From Neobacillus cucumis (GTDB taxonomy: Bacteria; Bacillota; Bacilli; Bacillales; Cytobacillaceae): 64,000 nucleotides of DNA. Numbering within the stretch: position 1 is the stretch's first letter; each line of letters begins with the position of its first letter. Positions 44,656 through 53,048 of this stretch are shown in pieces. The stretch covers positions 62,001-126,000 of the forward strand of contig NZ_JAFBEX010000013.1 of assembly GCF_016908975.1 (NCBI RefSeq), written 5' to 3'. The translations under genes were made by a program, and so were the position numbers. Below the pieces are notes generated by a model that made no database searches, was not told the DNA's origin, and saw only the letters and a program-made list of their open reading frames with translations.

Positions 44656-44729
44656 AAGTGCCGATAAAATGCTAAAAGTGCTGATAAATCATTATTAAGT
44701 GCCGATAAAATGTAGAAAAGTGCTGATAA
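44656..44729. repeat. Four direct repeats AAGTGCYGATAA, 20-21 bp period
   Basis: Copies at 44656, 44676, 44697 and 44718, each 12 bases, alternating AAGTGCCGATAA and AAGTGCTGATAA. The 20, 21, 21 base spacing places them on one face of the helix. They lie between convergent genes, downstream of both. Confidence 0.85.
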
Positions 44730-44760
44730 CTGCAACGTAAAAGCATTTTGAGATATTAGG

Positions 44761-44791
44761 AAGCCCCAATCCATCAGAAAGGGGCTTTTCT
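44761..44791. terminator. Terminator between convergent genes
   Basis: AAGCCCC (44761-44767) pairs with GGGGCTT (44781-44787), then TTCTTCT. It serves 44014-44625 on plus; on minus the A-rich side gives a weaker signal. Confidence 0.65.
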
Positions 44792-44792
44792 T

Positions 44793-45380
44793 CTATAATT
44801 TAAGAGCTGCATTTGATTTTTTACGATTCATTTTTTCAGAAGCGCTGACATATTTTTCGGTAAAGATGGTATAACCCATCACCACATAAGTTAACCCCCA
44901 GAAAAAGGCGAAATAGTCACCGAGGAAAGGAATTCCTAATGAAAGCAGCATGAGTGCAAAGATGCCGATATACCAGCGTGGAAAAAGGTTGGCGCGATAT
45001 GTGACAATCATTAAGAGAAGTGTTCCTAGCAGTAACCCCGGATACGCTAATGATTCCGTGATATTGACAAAGGTGCCTGGCTTTGGCAATTCGCCAAAGG
45101 CAAAAAATCCATAAAACCCTCCAGCCAAAATGATATTACCAACTGAAAGGAGCAAGGTTGCTAAAAATCCAAAGAATCCAGCTTTCTTTGCCTGTGCTAA
45201 AAAGAGGTTGATTGAACTTAATCCCATTAAGATACTGGCTGTTAAAGCAAAAGCTAGTTCCTGTTTGCTATCAGATCCAAAAATGAGTCCCGCTGGAGTC
45301 ATCCCCATTCGAGCAATACCGGCCAAAATACAAACCACCCCAAGCCATTTAATCGTTCTTTCTACTGTCATTCTATCCAT
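44793..45380 (-). CDS. Integral membrane protein, unknown family
   Basis: 195 aa with about six membrane segments (ASILMGLSSINLFLA, FLATLLLSVGNIILAGGFYGFFAF, LLLGTLLLMIVTY, IGIFALMLLSLGIPFLGDYFAFFWGLTYVVMGY). The C-terminal tail is short and basic (KMNRKKSNAALKL). No motif allows a function call. GGGAGAT lies ahead of the start. It is divergent from the sensor kinase at 45580. Confidence 0.6.
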   Translation of the reverse strand: MDRMTVERTIKWLGVVCILAGIARMGMTPAGLIFGSDSKQELAFALTASILMGLSSINLFLAQAKKAGFFGFLATLLLSVGNIILAGGFYGFFAFGELPKPGTFVNITESLAYPGLLLGTLLLMIVTYRANLFPRWYIGIFALMLLSLGIPFLGDYFAFFWGLTYVVMGYTIFTEKYVSASEKMNRKKSNAALKL

Positions 45381-45579
45381 CTCCCTTAAGAATTGTTGTT
45401 ATTTACAAACTAATCGTAACAAACGATTATTCCTATTTACGAGAGAACCCCATACCTAATGAAATCGGGAACTTTTATGGGGATATTCGGGATAACTTAA
45501 GGATAATTTGTTGAATAAATGAAGGTATACATAGTGATATTTTCGTTGTTATAATTTTCCTATAAATAGGGGCGAGAGG

Positions 45580-47754
45580 ATGATGCTAGTGAGAAAGAAC
45601 GTGTTGATTCTACAAATAGTAGTCGTGGCAGTTTGCGCCCTCATGATTGGTTTTTATATCAATAATATTTCAAGTTATTATGAAATACTTCGAACCGATT
45701 GTACCCTTAATCCGTGCAGCACCTTAGCACCAGCTCCTCCTACGACAATAGAGGCTTTAAGTGTATATTCTTTAACCCCGGATATTTACTCACTTTGGTT
45801 TGTCATCATGGAATGTACTTTTTCTTTTCTTTTTTATCTGGCGGCTTTTATTATTTTTATAAAAAGTAAACGGGATTTGCTAGGACTTTTGGCGATGGTT
45901 GCCCTCGTAGCTTACGGAACGACGTTTACTTCGCTTGTCTATCTCGGATCGGAGAACCATTCAACACTTGCTCGTTTTCCTGAGGCGATAGCTGGTCTAG
46001 GAAGGATGGCATTCTTTTTATTTTTGCTGCTTTTTCCTAAAGGGCAATTAGTACCGAAATGGACGATGTTTGTGTATATCCCTTTTTGTATGATCCAATT
46101 TGTTAGCTTTATGTTGCCTGGAACATCCTTTGATTTGCTGAATTGGTCAAACACGTCCAGGCTTTTCTATTATTTAACGATGATTGGGGTAACAATTTTA
46201 TCCCAGGTGTTCCGTTATAAGAAAGTATCAAGTTCGCTTGAGAAACAGCAAACGAAATGGGTGGTCTATGGGGCGATCATTTCTCTCCTCGGTTCAGTGA
46301 TGATAAGCGGCTTTTTTGTGTATCCGGTATTTGCTAATAATCCTGTTTCCTATCTTTATTTAAGTGCCTTGCTGTATGCGGTTGTGGCGATTATCCCCTT
46401 AACCTTAGTTTTAGCGATTTTAAGACGCAGGCTATGGGATATCGACCCGCTCGTAAACAGGACCATACTATATGGGGCTTTGTCGTTAGCGATTATTTTA
46501 CTATATATAGGAATTGTGTTGTATCTTGGAAGTATATTTAAGACAAAAGATAATTTTATGATCTCGCTTTTCTCCACGGGGGTAGTTGCAGTGCTTTTTT
46601 CACCGTTAAAAGAAAGACTGCAGAGGTTATTGAATCGTCTGATGAAAGGGAGGCATGATGATCCATATTCGGTATTAAGAGAACTTGGTGATCATTTGGT
46701 CCAACCATTGTCACCTGAAGAGGCCCTGCAGGAGGTAGCTAGAACGATAAAAAGTGCACTGCGGCTTCCATTTGTCGAGATATTTATAAGGGTAAATGAT
46801 GAAGAAAAAATGGCAGCAATAGCGGGGGATTCAGCAAAAGGCTTTGATGTTCATTCCTTTCCGATTATTCATGGCGGGGAGGAACTTGGAACAATGATGG
46901 TTTCAAGTCGCTCATACGATGAAGTTTTTTCCCAAGAAGATTTACGGTTGATGGATGTTTGCTTAAGGCAGACTGGAGTCATTCTACAGAATGTAAAAAT
47001 GACGTGGGGCATGCAACTCTTAGCCCAAGATTTGCAAGAGTCAAGAGAAAGGATCATTTATGCCCGTGAAGAAGAACGATTGCAAATTCGGAGGAATCTC
47101 CACGACGACCTGGCACCTAAGTTGTTATCATTAGCCTTTAATGTGGCAGCGGCGGAACAGTATGTTAATAAACAGCCTGATAAAGCCGTCGAGCTGCTTG
47201 GTGAACTGCGCGGTGTTATTCGGACAACTGTAAATGAAATCCGTACGATGGTGCATGATTTACGGCCTCCGACATTGGATGAATTTGGACTGCTAGGTGC
47301 GATTGATGCGAGGATAAATGAAATTAGGAAAACAGCAGGAGAAAAGAAGGAGCAAGGGGGAGCTGTATCTGTTACTGCCCCTTTAAAGATTTGCTTGTCT
47401 GCCCCTCCCCAGCTTCCAGAATTACCAGCAGCTGTGGAGGTGGCAGCCTATCGAATCATTACAGAGGCACTCGTCAATGTCGTCAAACATGCTGAGGCAA
47501 CTGAGTGTACGGTAAGGATTGCTGTAAGGTCTGGATCCAGATTAGAAATTGAAGTGAATGATGATGGAAAGGGTCTGCCGTTAGTTATAAAACCATCCAA
47601 AATGGGAGGCATCGGCATGAAGTCGATTCGAGAGCGGACGGTAGAACTTGGAGGGCACTGTTTTTTTGAGAAATCGGATGCAGGGGGAACAAAGGTAAGA
47701 GCGGTTTTGCCTTTTGCAGGGGGAGAAGAGGGCTATGAAAATAGTATTAATTGA
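45580..47754 (+). CDS. Sensor histidine kinase, NarL-type partner (HisKA_3)
   Basis: 724 aa. An N-terminal membrane region of eight or more helices (residues 10-345) with an outer loop holding a CTLNPC cysteine pair, then a GAF-like region (about 365-475), a HisKA_3 helix with phospho-accepting His508 in LQIRRNLHDDLAPKLL, and a HATPase with N-box ITEALVNVVKHA and G-box VNDDGKGLP and GGIGMKSIRERT. The multi-helix sensor plus HisKA_3 layout recalls ComP-like kinases. It overlaps the response regulator by 20 bases. The signal is unknown. Confidence 0.9.
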   Translation: MMLVRKNVLILQIVVVAVCALMIGFYINNISSYYEILRTDCTLNPCSTLAPAPPTTIEALSVYSLTPDIYSLWFVIMECTFSFLFYLAAFIIFIKSKRDLLGLLAMVALVAYGTTFTSLVYLGSENHSTLARFPEAIAGLGRMAFFLFLLLFPKGQLVPKWTMFVYIPFCMIQFVSFMLPGTSFDLLNWSNTSRLFYYLTMIGVTILSQVFRYKKVSSSLEKQQTKWVVYGAIISLLGSVMISGFFVYPVFANNPVSYLYLSALLYAVVAIIPLTLVLAILRRRLWDIDPLVNRTILYGALSLAIILLYIGIVLYLGSIFKTKDNFMISLFSTGVVAVLFSPLKERLQRLLNRLMKGRHDDPYSVLRELGDHLVQPLSPEEALQEVARTIKSALRLPFVEIFIRVNDEEKMAAIAGDSAKGFDVHSFPIIHGGEELGTMMVSSRSYDEVFSQEDLRLMDVCLRQTGVILQNVKMTWGMQLLAQDLQESRERIIYAREEERLQIRRNLHDDLAPKLLSLAFNVAAAEQYVNKQPDKAVELLGELRGVIRTTVNEIRTMVHDLRPPTLDEFGLLGAIDARINEIRKTAGEKKEQGGAVSVTAPLKICLSAPPQLPELPAAVEVAAYRIITEALVNVVKHAEATECTVRIAVRSGSRLEIEVNDDGKGLPLVIKPSKMGGIGMKSIRERTVELGGHCFFEKSDAGGTKVRAVLPFAGGEEGYENSIN

Positions 47755-48391
47755 TGATCATCCATTATTTCGGAGCGGGGTCCGTAATTTGATTCAGACA
47801 ACGGAAGATCTAGAAGTGATAGGTGAGGGGGCTTCAGGTGAAGAGGCGGTTGAGCTGGCCCTTCAGCTTCAGCCAGACGTGATCGTGATGGATATTCGTA
47901 TGCCTGGGTTAAACGGGATTGAAGCTACTCGGGTTATTCGTGAGAAGCTCCCGGAAATGAAAATCTTGATTGTTACAATGTTAAAGAATGATAAGTCGGT
48001 GTTTACAGCCATGCAAATGGGGGCAAGGGGTTATGTCCTAAAGGATGCGGGAGAAATGGAATTGCTTCATTCAATTCGAATGGTGGGTAACGGTGGTGCT
48101 GTATTTAGCTCTGATATTGCCGTCCGGATGGTGAATTACTTTACAATACCGCAGAAAAAGGATCTCGTAAACCTGGCTCTCAGAGAGCTTACAAGCCGTG
48201 AGCTGGAGGTGTTAGAACTGATTGCAGAGGGATACACGAATACACAAATTGGGGCCAAACTACAGCTAAGCACAAAGACGGTCGCCAATCATATATCCAA
48301 TATCCTCAACAAACTGCAAGTCACAGACAGACACCAAGCCAAAAAGGTCTACAAAGAATCACAAAATCTCCTAGGCGAAGAAGACGACTAG
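47735..48391 (+). CDS. Response regulator, NarL/LuxR family
   Basis: 218 aa from ATG at 47735 (MKIVLIDDHPLF), chosen for GGGGGAG upstream over the longer frame from 47714. The receiver domain has DD at 7-8, Asp53 in VIVMDIRMPG and Lys in YVLKDA. The C-terminal LuxR HTH has LTSRELEVLELIAEGYTNTQ and LSTKTVANHISNIL. It overlaps and pairs with the kinase at 45580. The target genes are unknown; the DUF418 gene at 48418 lies next and could be one. Confidence 0.93.
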   Translation: MKIVLIDDHPLFRSGVRNLIQTTEDLEVIGEGASGEEAVELALQLQPDVIVMDIRMPGLNGIEATRVIREKLPEMKILIVTMLKNDKSVFTAMQMGARGYVLKDAGEMELLHSIRMVGNGGAVFSSDIAVRMVNYFTIPQKKDLVNLALRELTSRELEVLELIAEGYTNTQIGAKLQLSTKTVANHISNILNKLQVTDRHQAKKVYKESQNLLGEEDD

Positions 48392-48417
48392 GACAACGAC
48401 TGAAATAATAGGAATCG

Positions 48418-49446
48418 ATGGTGGTAATAGTGGAAAGGGTGACAGGCACCAGGATTGATTTGTTGGATTATTTGCGGGGGGTTGCAATGCTTGGGATTGT
48501 TTTGGTTAATAGCGGGTCGCTGTTATCTGCATATCCTCCGGAAGCTGATACCGTAGATTATGCCTATTGGCGTTTTTTGTATTTATTTATAGAAGGCCGT
48601 TTTTATCCGATTTTTACCTTTTTGTTTGGTGTTGGTATGCATCTCTTTATCACCCGGGCCAAGATAAGAGGCAAAAATGGAAGGGTATTGTTTGTTAGGC
48701 GATTGGTGGTGCTATTTATCTTTGGGTTAGTGCACATGCAGTTCCATCCTGGAGAAGCCTTAACGATTTATTCAATCGCCGGACTAATCCTCTTGCCGTT
48801 TTACAGTGTAAATAGAAGGATTAATCTTATATTTGGCATCATGATGCTAATTGTATTAAGCCTGTTTGCGTTCAAAATCTTAATGGTGGTTCCATTGATG
48901 TTGTTGGGGATTGCTGCTGGTCAATATCATGTATTTGAAAAAATCTCGCTTTACAAAAAGACGGTTACCGGGTTCACCGTGATTATGTTTGTTCTAAGTA
49001 TAACGGGGATCATCTTACAATTGCATATGATACCTGGTGGCACTGAATCCGCCAACACTGTTCAAACGCAACACTTTCTCAACATGGGCATTACGATTGG
49101 TCCAGTCATATCTGCTTTTTATATAGGGGCAATGATAGGGGTGTTACAATCGCCCATTTGTCGAAAAGTTCTAGCACCCATAAAAAGCTATGGCAGAATG
49201 GCCTTTACCAATTATTTAATGCAAACGGTTTTCATTTTAATAGCTGGAACATTGCTGCAGCTTAAAAATCATATTTTTTACCTTCAAACCCTATATGTCT
49301 GCTTGGCTATATATGTTATTCAATTACTATTTAGTACCATTTGGTTACATTATTTCCGATATGGTCCATTTGAGTGGATTTGGCGGGCATTGACCTATGG
49401 GGAGTTACCGCCAATGCAAAAAAGAAAAAAAGAAATACCGCTCTAG
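48418..49446 (+). CDS. DUF418 family membrane protein
   Basis: 342 aa, about nine membrane segments. The N-terminal heparan-acetyltransferase-like opening RIDLLDYLRGVAMLGIVLVN and the C-terminal DUF418 part with SYGRMAFTNYLMQTVFI and YGPFEWIWRALTYGELPPMQ are both clear. The family is YeiB-like, of unproven function, possibly acyl transfer or transport. The start ATG at 48418 lacks an ideal ribosome binding site; GTG at 48430 with GTGGAAAGG upstream is an alternative. Confidence 0.85.
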   Translation: MVVIVERVTGTRIDLLDYLRGVAMLGIVLVNSGSLLSAYPPEADTVDYAYWRFLYLFIEGRFYPIFTFLFGVGMHLFITRAKIRGKNGRVLFVRRLVVLFIFGLVHMQFHPGEALTIYSIAGLILLPFYSVNRRINLIFGIMMLIVLSLFAFKILMVVPLMLLGIAAGQYHVFEKISLYKKTVTGFTVIMFVLSITGIILQLHMIPGGTESANTVQTQHFLNMGITIGPVISAFYIGAMIGVLQSPICRKVLAPIKSYGRMAFTNYLMQTVFILIAGTLLQLKNHIFYLQTLYVCLAIYVIQLLFSTIWLHYFRYGPFEWIWRALTYGELPPMQKRKKEIPL

Positions 49447-49471
49447 TAAAGGTCCACTAAGGTTAAAAGTG

Positions 49472-49514
49472 CAGTGCCAGTTCCATTTAATTAGAATGGG
49501 ACTGGCACTTTGTT
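49472..49514. terminator. Bidirectional terminator
   Basis: AGTGCCAGTTCCATT pairs with AATGGGACTGGCACT. It serves the DUF418 gene on plus and the lipoprotein gene on minus. Confidence 0.85.
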
Positions 49515-49533
49515 ATTTTCAAATTATTTATGA

Positions 49534-50013
49534 TCAATTGAATTTCACCTTATGTTCCTTAGCTAGTTGGTTTAATTTAGTCTTATATTCTAGGATATGC
49601 GCTTTCGCATCTGCAAGCATATTATTGGCTTCCTGAATCATTGCAGGGTCTTGTGCCTCTAAGGCCTGTTTGATTTTCACAAATGCTTTATATTGTATGT
49701 TGGCCCCCTCAACATAAATCTTGTGAATCTCCTTTAACTCATCGGTTTCTATTTTGACAGAATTCAATTCTTGGATAAATTCATTATAGGTTGGAATCAC
49801 TTTTTTCGTTAACACATCATACAGTTTTTGGTCGTCCTGATAGTTTGCCCCTGTCTCACTCTCATAAGCAGTTATAGCTGCAGCTTCTAATTTCCCTGGC
49901 TGTTTCATTTCCTTATTCACATAATTGAGCAGATCATCTTGTACAGGGTCGCTAAAGCAGCCTGACAATAGAAGTATGAACGGAAAAACAATCGCTAAAA
50001 GTCCTTTTTTCAT
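49534..50013 (-). CDS. Putative lipoprotein, 159 aa
   Basis: I chose ATG at 50013 (MKKGLLAIVF) with GGGGGTGAT upstream. The signal peptide ends in lipobox LLSGC, with the lipidated Cys about residue 20. The mature part is all helical, with charged heptads (LKEIHKIYVEGANIQYKAFV, then IKQALEAQDPAMIQEANNML), so it is probably a coiled-coil or helical bundle on the outer face of the membrane. No known enzyme motif. A single gene. Confidence 0.75.
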   Translation of the reverse strand: MKKGLLAIVFPFILLLSGCFSDPVQDDLLNYVNKEMKQPGKLEAAAITAYESETGANYQDDQKLYDVLTKKVIPTYNEFIQELNSVKIETDELKEIHKIYVEGANIQYKAFVKIKQALEAQDPAMIQEANNMLADAKAHILEYKTKLNQLAKEHKVKFN

Positions 50014-50159
50014 ACAATCACCCCCTATCACCAATTTATGAAGTGCTGGAAGTCCATTATGTTTTACGCTGGAAAAAAGGACGGGTGGTCACAAGACGAG
50101 CTATGTGTTTGGGGTGCCTGGCACCACAATGGGAACGGAAAAATTTACGGAAGTATAAA

Positions 50160-50199
50160 AAAGCGTCAGACACATGTTTTTCAGTGCCTGACGCTTATT
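50160..50199. terminator. Bidirectional terminator
   Basis: AAGCGTCAG pairs with CTGACGCTT across a loop of about 18 bases, with A- and T-rich flanks. It serves ykuK on minus and overlaps its last codons. Confidence 0.7.
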
Positions 50200-50746
50200 T
50201 CGTATATCGATTTGCATAACTGGAGGCAACAAAAGCATCTGGTTTGATTTTAGGTTCTACACCCATTGACTCCATTCGTGTCACCATTTCTGTCACAAAT
50301 TCCCTTGTCTTATTTCGTTTGCCAGCGCCAATGTCGATATGCCCCTCCATCGTGAAGGTAGCACCTTCGTAAAGATAAGGGAGGACAATTGCGATTAATT
50401 GATTTTTTCTTTCTTCTGTAAACATGGAAACAATTTCCTCGGTTAACGAGAGTTCGAGTGAAATCCTTTCATGCAGCTGTGTCATTTTCCTTGGAACAAT
50501 GTACTTTCTTATACAGGCCCACACACCATTTCCTTCATTTTGAATCACAATTCCTGTAATAAAAACAGTTTGAGATTTGTGTACCTGTGAATCTGTTCCC
50601 ACCATCAGGCGATAGTTTGCTTTTGGATTTGATGTCATGAATGTAACAATCCGTTCGAAAACCTGCTCGAAGGAGAGTCCATTCTCCTGAAGATTTTTAA
50701 ATGAATGGTAGTAATCTGAATTATTTTTCATATTAAAACACCACAT
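50195..50746 (-). CDS. ykuK: YkuK-family protein (DUF458, RNase H-like fold)
   Basis: 183 aa from ATG at 50746, which has AAGGG at a short spacing; ATG at 50731 (MKNNSDYYHSF) is also possible. The core has VGTDSQVHKSQTVFITGIVI (RNase H-like first strand with Asp), an ISLELSLTEEI helix, the YLYEGATFTMEGHIDIG segment and the late DAFVASSYANRYTK motif. The acidic residues suggest a nuclease-like fold, but activity is not established for the family. Confidence 0.82.
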   Translation of the reverse strand: MWCFNMKNNSDYYHSFKNLQENGLSFEQVFERIVTFMTSNPKANYRLMVGTDSQVHKSQTVFITGIVIQNEGNGVWACIRKYIVPRKMTQLHERISLELSLTEEIVSMFTEERKNQLIAIVLPYLYEGATFTMEGHIDIGAGKRNKTREFVTEMVTRMESMGVEPKIKPDAFVASSYANRYTK

Positions 50747-51030
50747 CTTTCCCTTCAATTATAGAATTTAGACTAACTCTTACTTCTATCTTATGGCTGG
50801 AGAATCATTGACGTGCGGACAAAGAAAACAATCAGATTAATTAATATGTATGTGGAGTTGTTGCAAATTAGAAAGAAAGACGAGTAGGAGTTGATTATTG
50901 GATGTTAGTCCTTCTGTCATCTGAAGGGGAATTTATGAGGTTTAAATTTTGTCCAAAAACCATTATTTGCCTAACAATATTTATGCCAGTCCATCATTAG
51001 ATAAAGAAACGAGATTAATTGAAAAGAGTG

Positions 51031-51195
51031 ATGGAAATGGCGAAAAGAAACAGAGGAAAGACAATTCAAAACCTGCCTTCAAATGGAAGGGGGACTTGCC
51101 CTTTATGCGGAAGAACAGGGATAAAATTGCTATATTCGCATAAAACAGAATCCGGCCAAACCATTAATGTTTGCAAAAACTGCCGGAAAAAATAA
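51031..51195 (+). CDS. Small zinc-ribbon protein, 54 aa
   Basis: ATG at 51031 or 51037 (MAKRNRGKTIQNLP). Two CxxC knuckles, CPLC and CKNC, 21 residues apart, form a zinc ribbon; the rest is basic (total tail CRKK). It reads like a small ribosome- or RNA-associated protein or a compact nucleic acid binder. The ribosome binding site is weak (GAAAAGAGTG). A longer frame in another phase (50949-51143) covers the same bases but lacks any motif, so I prefer this one. Confidence 0.6.
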   Translation: MEMAKRNRGKTIQNLPSNGRGTCPLCGRTGIKLLYSHKTESGQTINVCKNCRKK

Positions 51196-51216
51196 GAGAG
51201 ATTACTGTTTTTATAA

Positions 51217-51245
51217 TGTTAACTAATTGCGAATTTTAGTTGACA
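51217..51245 (+). promoter_or_regulatory. BirA-like operator overlapping the bioY promoter
   Basis: TGTTAACTAA (51217-51226) and TTAGTTGACA (51236-51245) form inverted half sites, the arrangement bound by biotin-loaded BirA. The second half contains TTGACA, a perfect -35 box; the -10 is weak (TATTTT near 51264). Binding would shut off bioY when biotin is plentiful. Confidence 0.8.
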
Positions 51246-51301
51246 ATAAATATCCTTACCGTTTATTTTAAAGATAAGATAAATGATAAGGGTGGGAGTT
51301 T

Positions 51302-51892
51302 ATGATGAGAAAGTTAAGGACATTGGATTTAACATTAGCGGCAATGTTTGTGGCTTTAATGGCTATCGGAGCAAACATATCAACGATTGCACCGTTCTTA
51401 CATGTGGGCGGAGTACCGATTACTTTACAAACTTTTTTTGCTATTTTAGCAGGCGCAATTTTAGGAAGTCGAGTAGGATCAATTGCCATGGTTGTTTATA
51501 TGTTAGTAGGCTTAGTAGGGGTTCCGGTATTTGCAGATTTTACTGGCGGGCTTACCACCGTCATTAAACCGACATTTGGCTTTATTGTTTCGTATATTTT
51601 AGCAGCGTATATCATCGGTAAATTGGTTGAAAAGAATAAAAGTCTACCAGTATTTATCATTGCTTCGTTCATTGGAATGGCGGTTAACTATCTTTTCGGA
51701 ACCAACTGGATGTATTTTGCTTACAAACTCTGGGCAGGAGCTCCCGAAGGTTTCTCATACAAAATGGCATGGTTATGGATGGTGGCTCCACTGCCAAAGG
51801 ACCTTATCTTATCCGTCCTAGCTGGTATCATGGCCCACAGACTCCAAAAAACTGTCTTATCCAAAGGACAATTCAAGCATATTGGTGCCTGA
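51302..51892 (+). CDS. bioY: Biotin transporter BioY (ECF S component)
   Basis: 196 aa, six membrane segments. Family text: LHVGGVPITLQTFFAILAGAILG, YMLVGLVGVPVFADFTGG, PTFGFIVSYILAAYIIG and the end KDLILSVLAGIMAHRL. It binds biotin and feeds it through an ECF energising module encoded elsewhere, or works alone. ATG at 51302 or 51305 follows GGGTGGGAG. The BirA-like operator upstream supports the biotin role. Confidence 0.95.
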   Translation: MMRKLRTLDLTLAAMFVALMAIGANISTIAPFLHVGGVPITLQTFFAILAGAILGSRVGSIAMVVYMLVGLVGVPVFADFTGGLTTVIKPTFGFIVSYILAAYIIGKLVEKNKSLPVFIIASFIGMAVNYLFGTNWMYFAYKLWAGAPEGFSYKMAWLWMVAPLPKDLILSVLAGIMAHRLQKTVLSKGQFKHIGA

Positions 51893-52040
51893 AAGAAAAG
51901 CGTAAGCGCCCGTTTAGCGGCGTATGGCCTGGAGTGCTTCGACTGAGATAAAGTCAACACGAAGAGCGAAGCTTTTTCGTGTTGACTTATCGTAGGAAGA
52001 AGCGCGAAGGACACTAGCCGTTGGGCGCTGAAGCTGGACC
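51893..52040 (+). repeat. Bacillaceae structured repeat (about 150 bp)
   Basis: It opens AAAAGCGTAAGCGCCCGTTT and closes GCCGTTGGGCGCTGAAGCTG. Outer stem AGCGCCC/GGGCGCT. Inner stem AAGTCAACACGAA/TTCGTGTTGACTT (51952-51988) is nearly perfect. The opening resembles the minus-strand repeat at 23925. I know this kind of element as repeated in Bacillaceae intergenic regions. Confidence 0.75.
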
Positions 52041-52065
52041 ATTCTCAAAGTTATCTCTTGAAAAA

Positions 52066-52100
52066 AACGGTTCAACCCTTTGGGTTGAGCCGCTTTTTTA
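52066..52100. terminator. Bidirectional terminator
   Basis: CGGTTCAACCC pairs with GGGTTGAGCCG around TTT, with A7 before and T6 after. Confidence 0.95.
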
Positions 52101-52102
52101 AT

Positions 52103-52966
52103 TTAAGTTTTGGCTTGTACAGTGCCTTTATAAAGACATTTGCTAATGTATTCTGTAAAAAGGAGTGAGAGTAACGATAGTACAATGTAATACCAAGAGT
52201 CCCACCAAACCAAACTATGCAGGATGCCGGCTCCTTTTAGTATAAGGTTTGCGCTGTACATACTTAATCCAGTAGCGAGATATTTCACCCATCTTGGTAG
52301 AATTCGGAGTTTTCCCATAAACACATAAACGAGGCTCGCACACAAATAACAAAGAGTGGCAAATGCGATTGTATCTTTGGATTGGTTAGCAAATAAACCA
52401 AACTCATAATATCGGTTATTAAAAAGCGTAATTGGAACAATATGAAGGGTACCTGCGAATGGGCTAATAATTAAATATAAACAAAAAGTATGCAAAAATC
52501 CTTTTAATGGGAAACTCAATTTGCGATAAAGAAATTTGACAAATAGAAAATAAAAGAAAAGACCAAACGATGTATAGCCTATCTTCCACCAATTATGCTT
52601 ATAGATATGTAGTTCTAAAAACAACCATTCAATAACTGCAAACAAACCGATCATCATGAAAATCCAAAGCCAACTTTTACGGAACGCTGCTAGAAAAACG
52701 GCTGATACAGGTAATGTTAAGGCATTTGAGGCAATCGCACCAAATGCACTGTCATATATAGGATCATGTTTAATGAAGTTAGGATAATATTGATAGCTGC
52801 TTAAGAAGTTATAGATAACTCCCTCAATCATATATCCCAATCCGACCATGGCCATAAATGTTAATAAGGCATGTTTGGCACCCGTTTTTATACATACATA
52901 AATCAGAAGAATGATACTAATGAATCCTAGTCCGAGATAGCATAATGAATTTAAATTCACTATCAC
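52103..52966 (-). CDS. Multi-pass membrane protein, unknown family
   Basis: 287 aa with about eight membrane helices (LGLGFISIILLIYVCI, ALTLPVSAVFLAAF, WLWIFMMIGLFAVIEWLFL, GLFFYFLFVKFL, YIVLSLLSLLF). Several aromatic clusters occur (YQYYPNFIKHDPIYDSAFG), but there is no catalytic motif. It may relate to the CBO0543-type membrane proteins of Bacillaceae; I am not sure. It lies next to the AraC regulator gene on the same strand, 82 bases apart. Confidence 0.6.
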   Translation of the reverse strand: MIVNLNSLCYLGLGFISIILLIYVCIKTGAKHALLTFMAMVGLGYMIEGVIYNFLSSYQYYPNFIKHDPIYDSAFGAIASNALTLPVSAVFLAAFRKSWLWIFMMIGLFAVIEWLFLELHIYKHNWWKIGYTSFGLFFYFLFVKFLYRKLSFPLKGFLHTFCLYLIISPFAGTLHIVPITLFNNRYYEFGLFANQSKDTIAFATLCYLCASLVYVFMGKLRILPRWVKYLATGLSMYSANLILKGAGILHSLVWWDSWYYIVLSLLSLLFTEYISKCLYKGTVQAKT

Positions 52967-53048
52967 ACACCCCTTCTAAAAGAATAGTATCTGATTTTCA
53001 TAAGGAATTTATACAAAATCGCCAATTTTGAGAAGATTTCATTCCATA

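Noticed and set aside
50038..50247. 69-aa plus-strand frame after the lipoprotein gene
   Set aside because: It runs over a terminator hairpin and into ykuK on the other strand, with no RBS or motif.
50949..51143. 64-aa frame overlapping the zinc-ribbon gene
   Set aside because: It has no motif; the other frame carries two CxxC knuckles and explains the sequence better.
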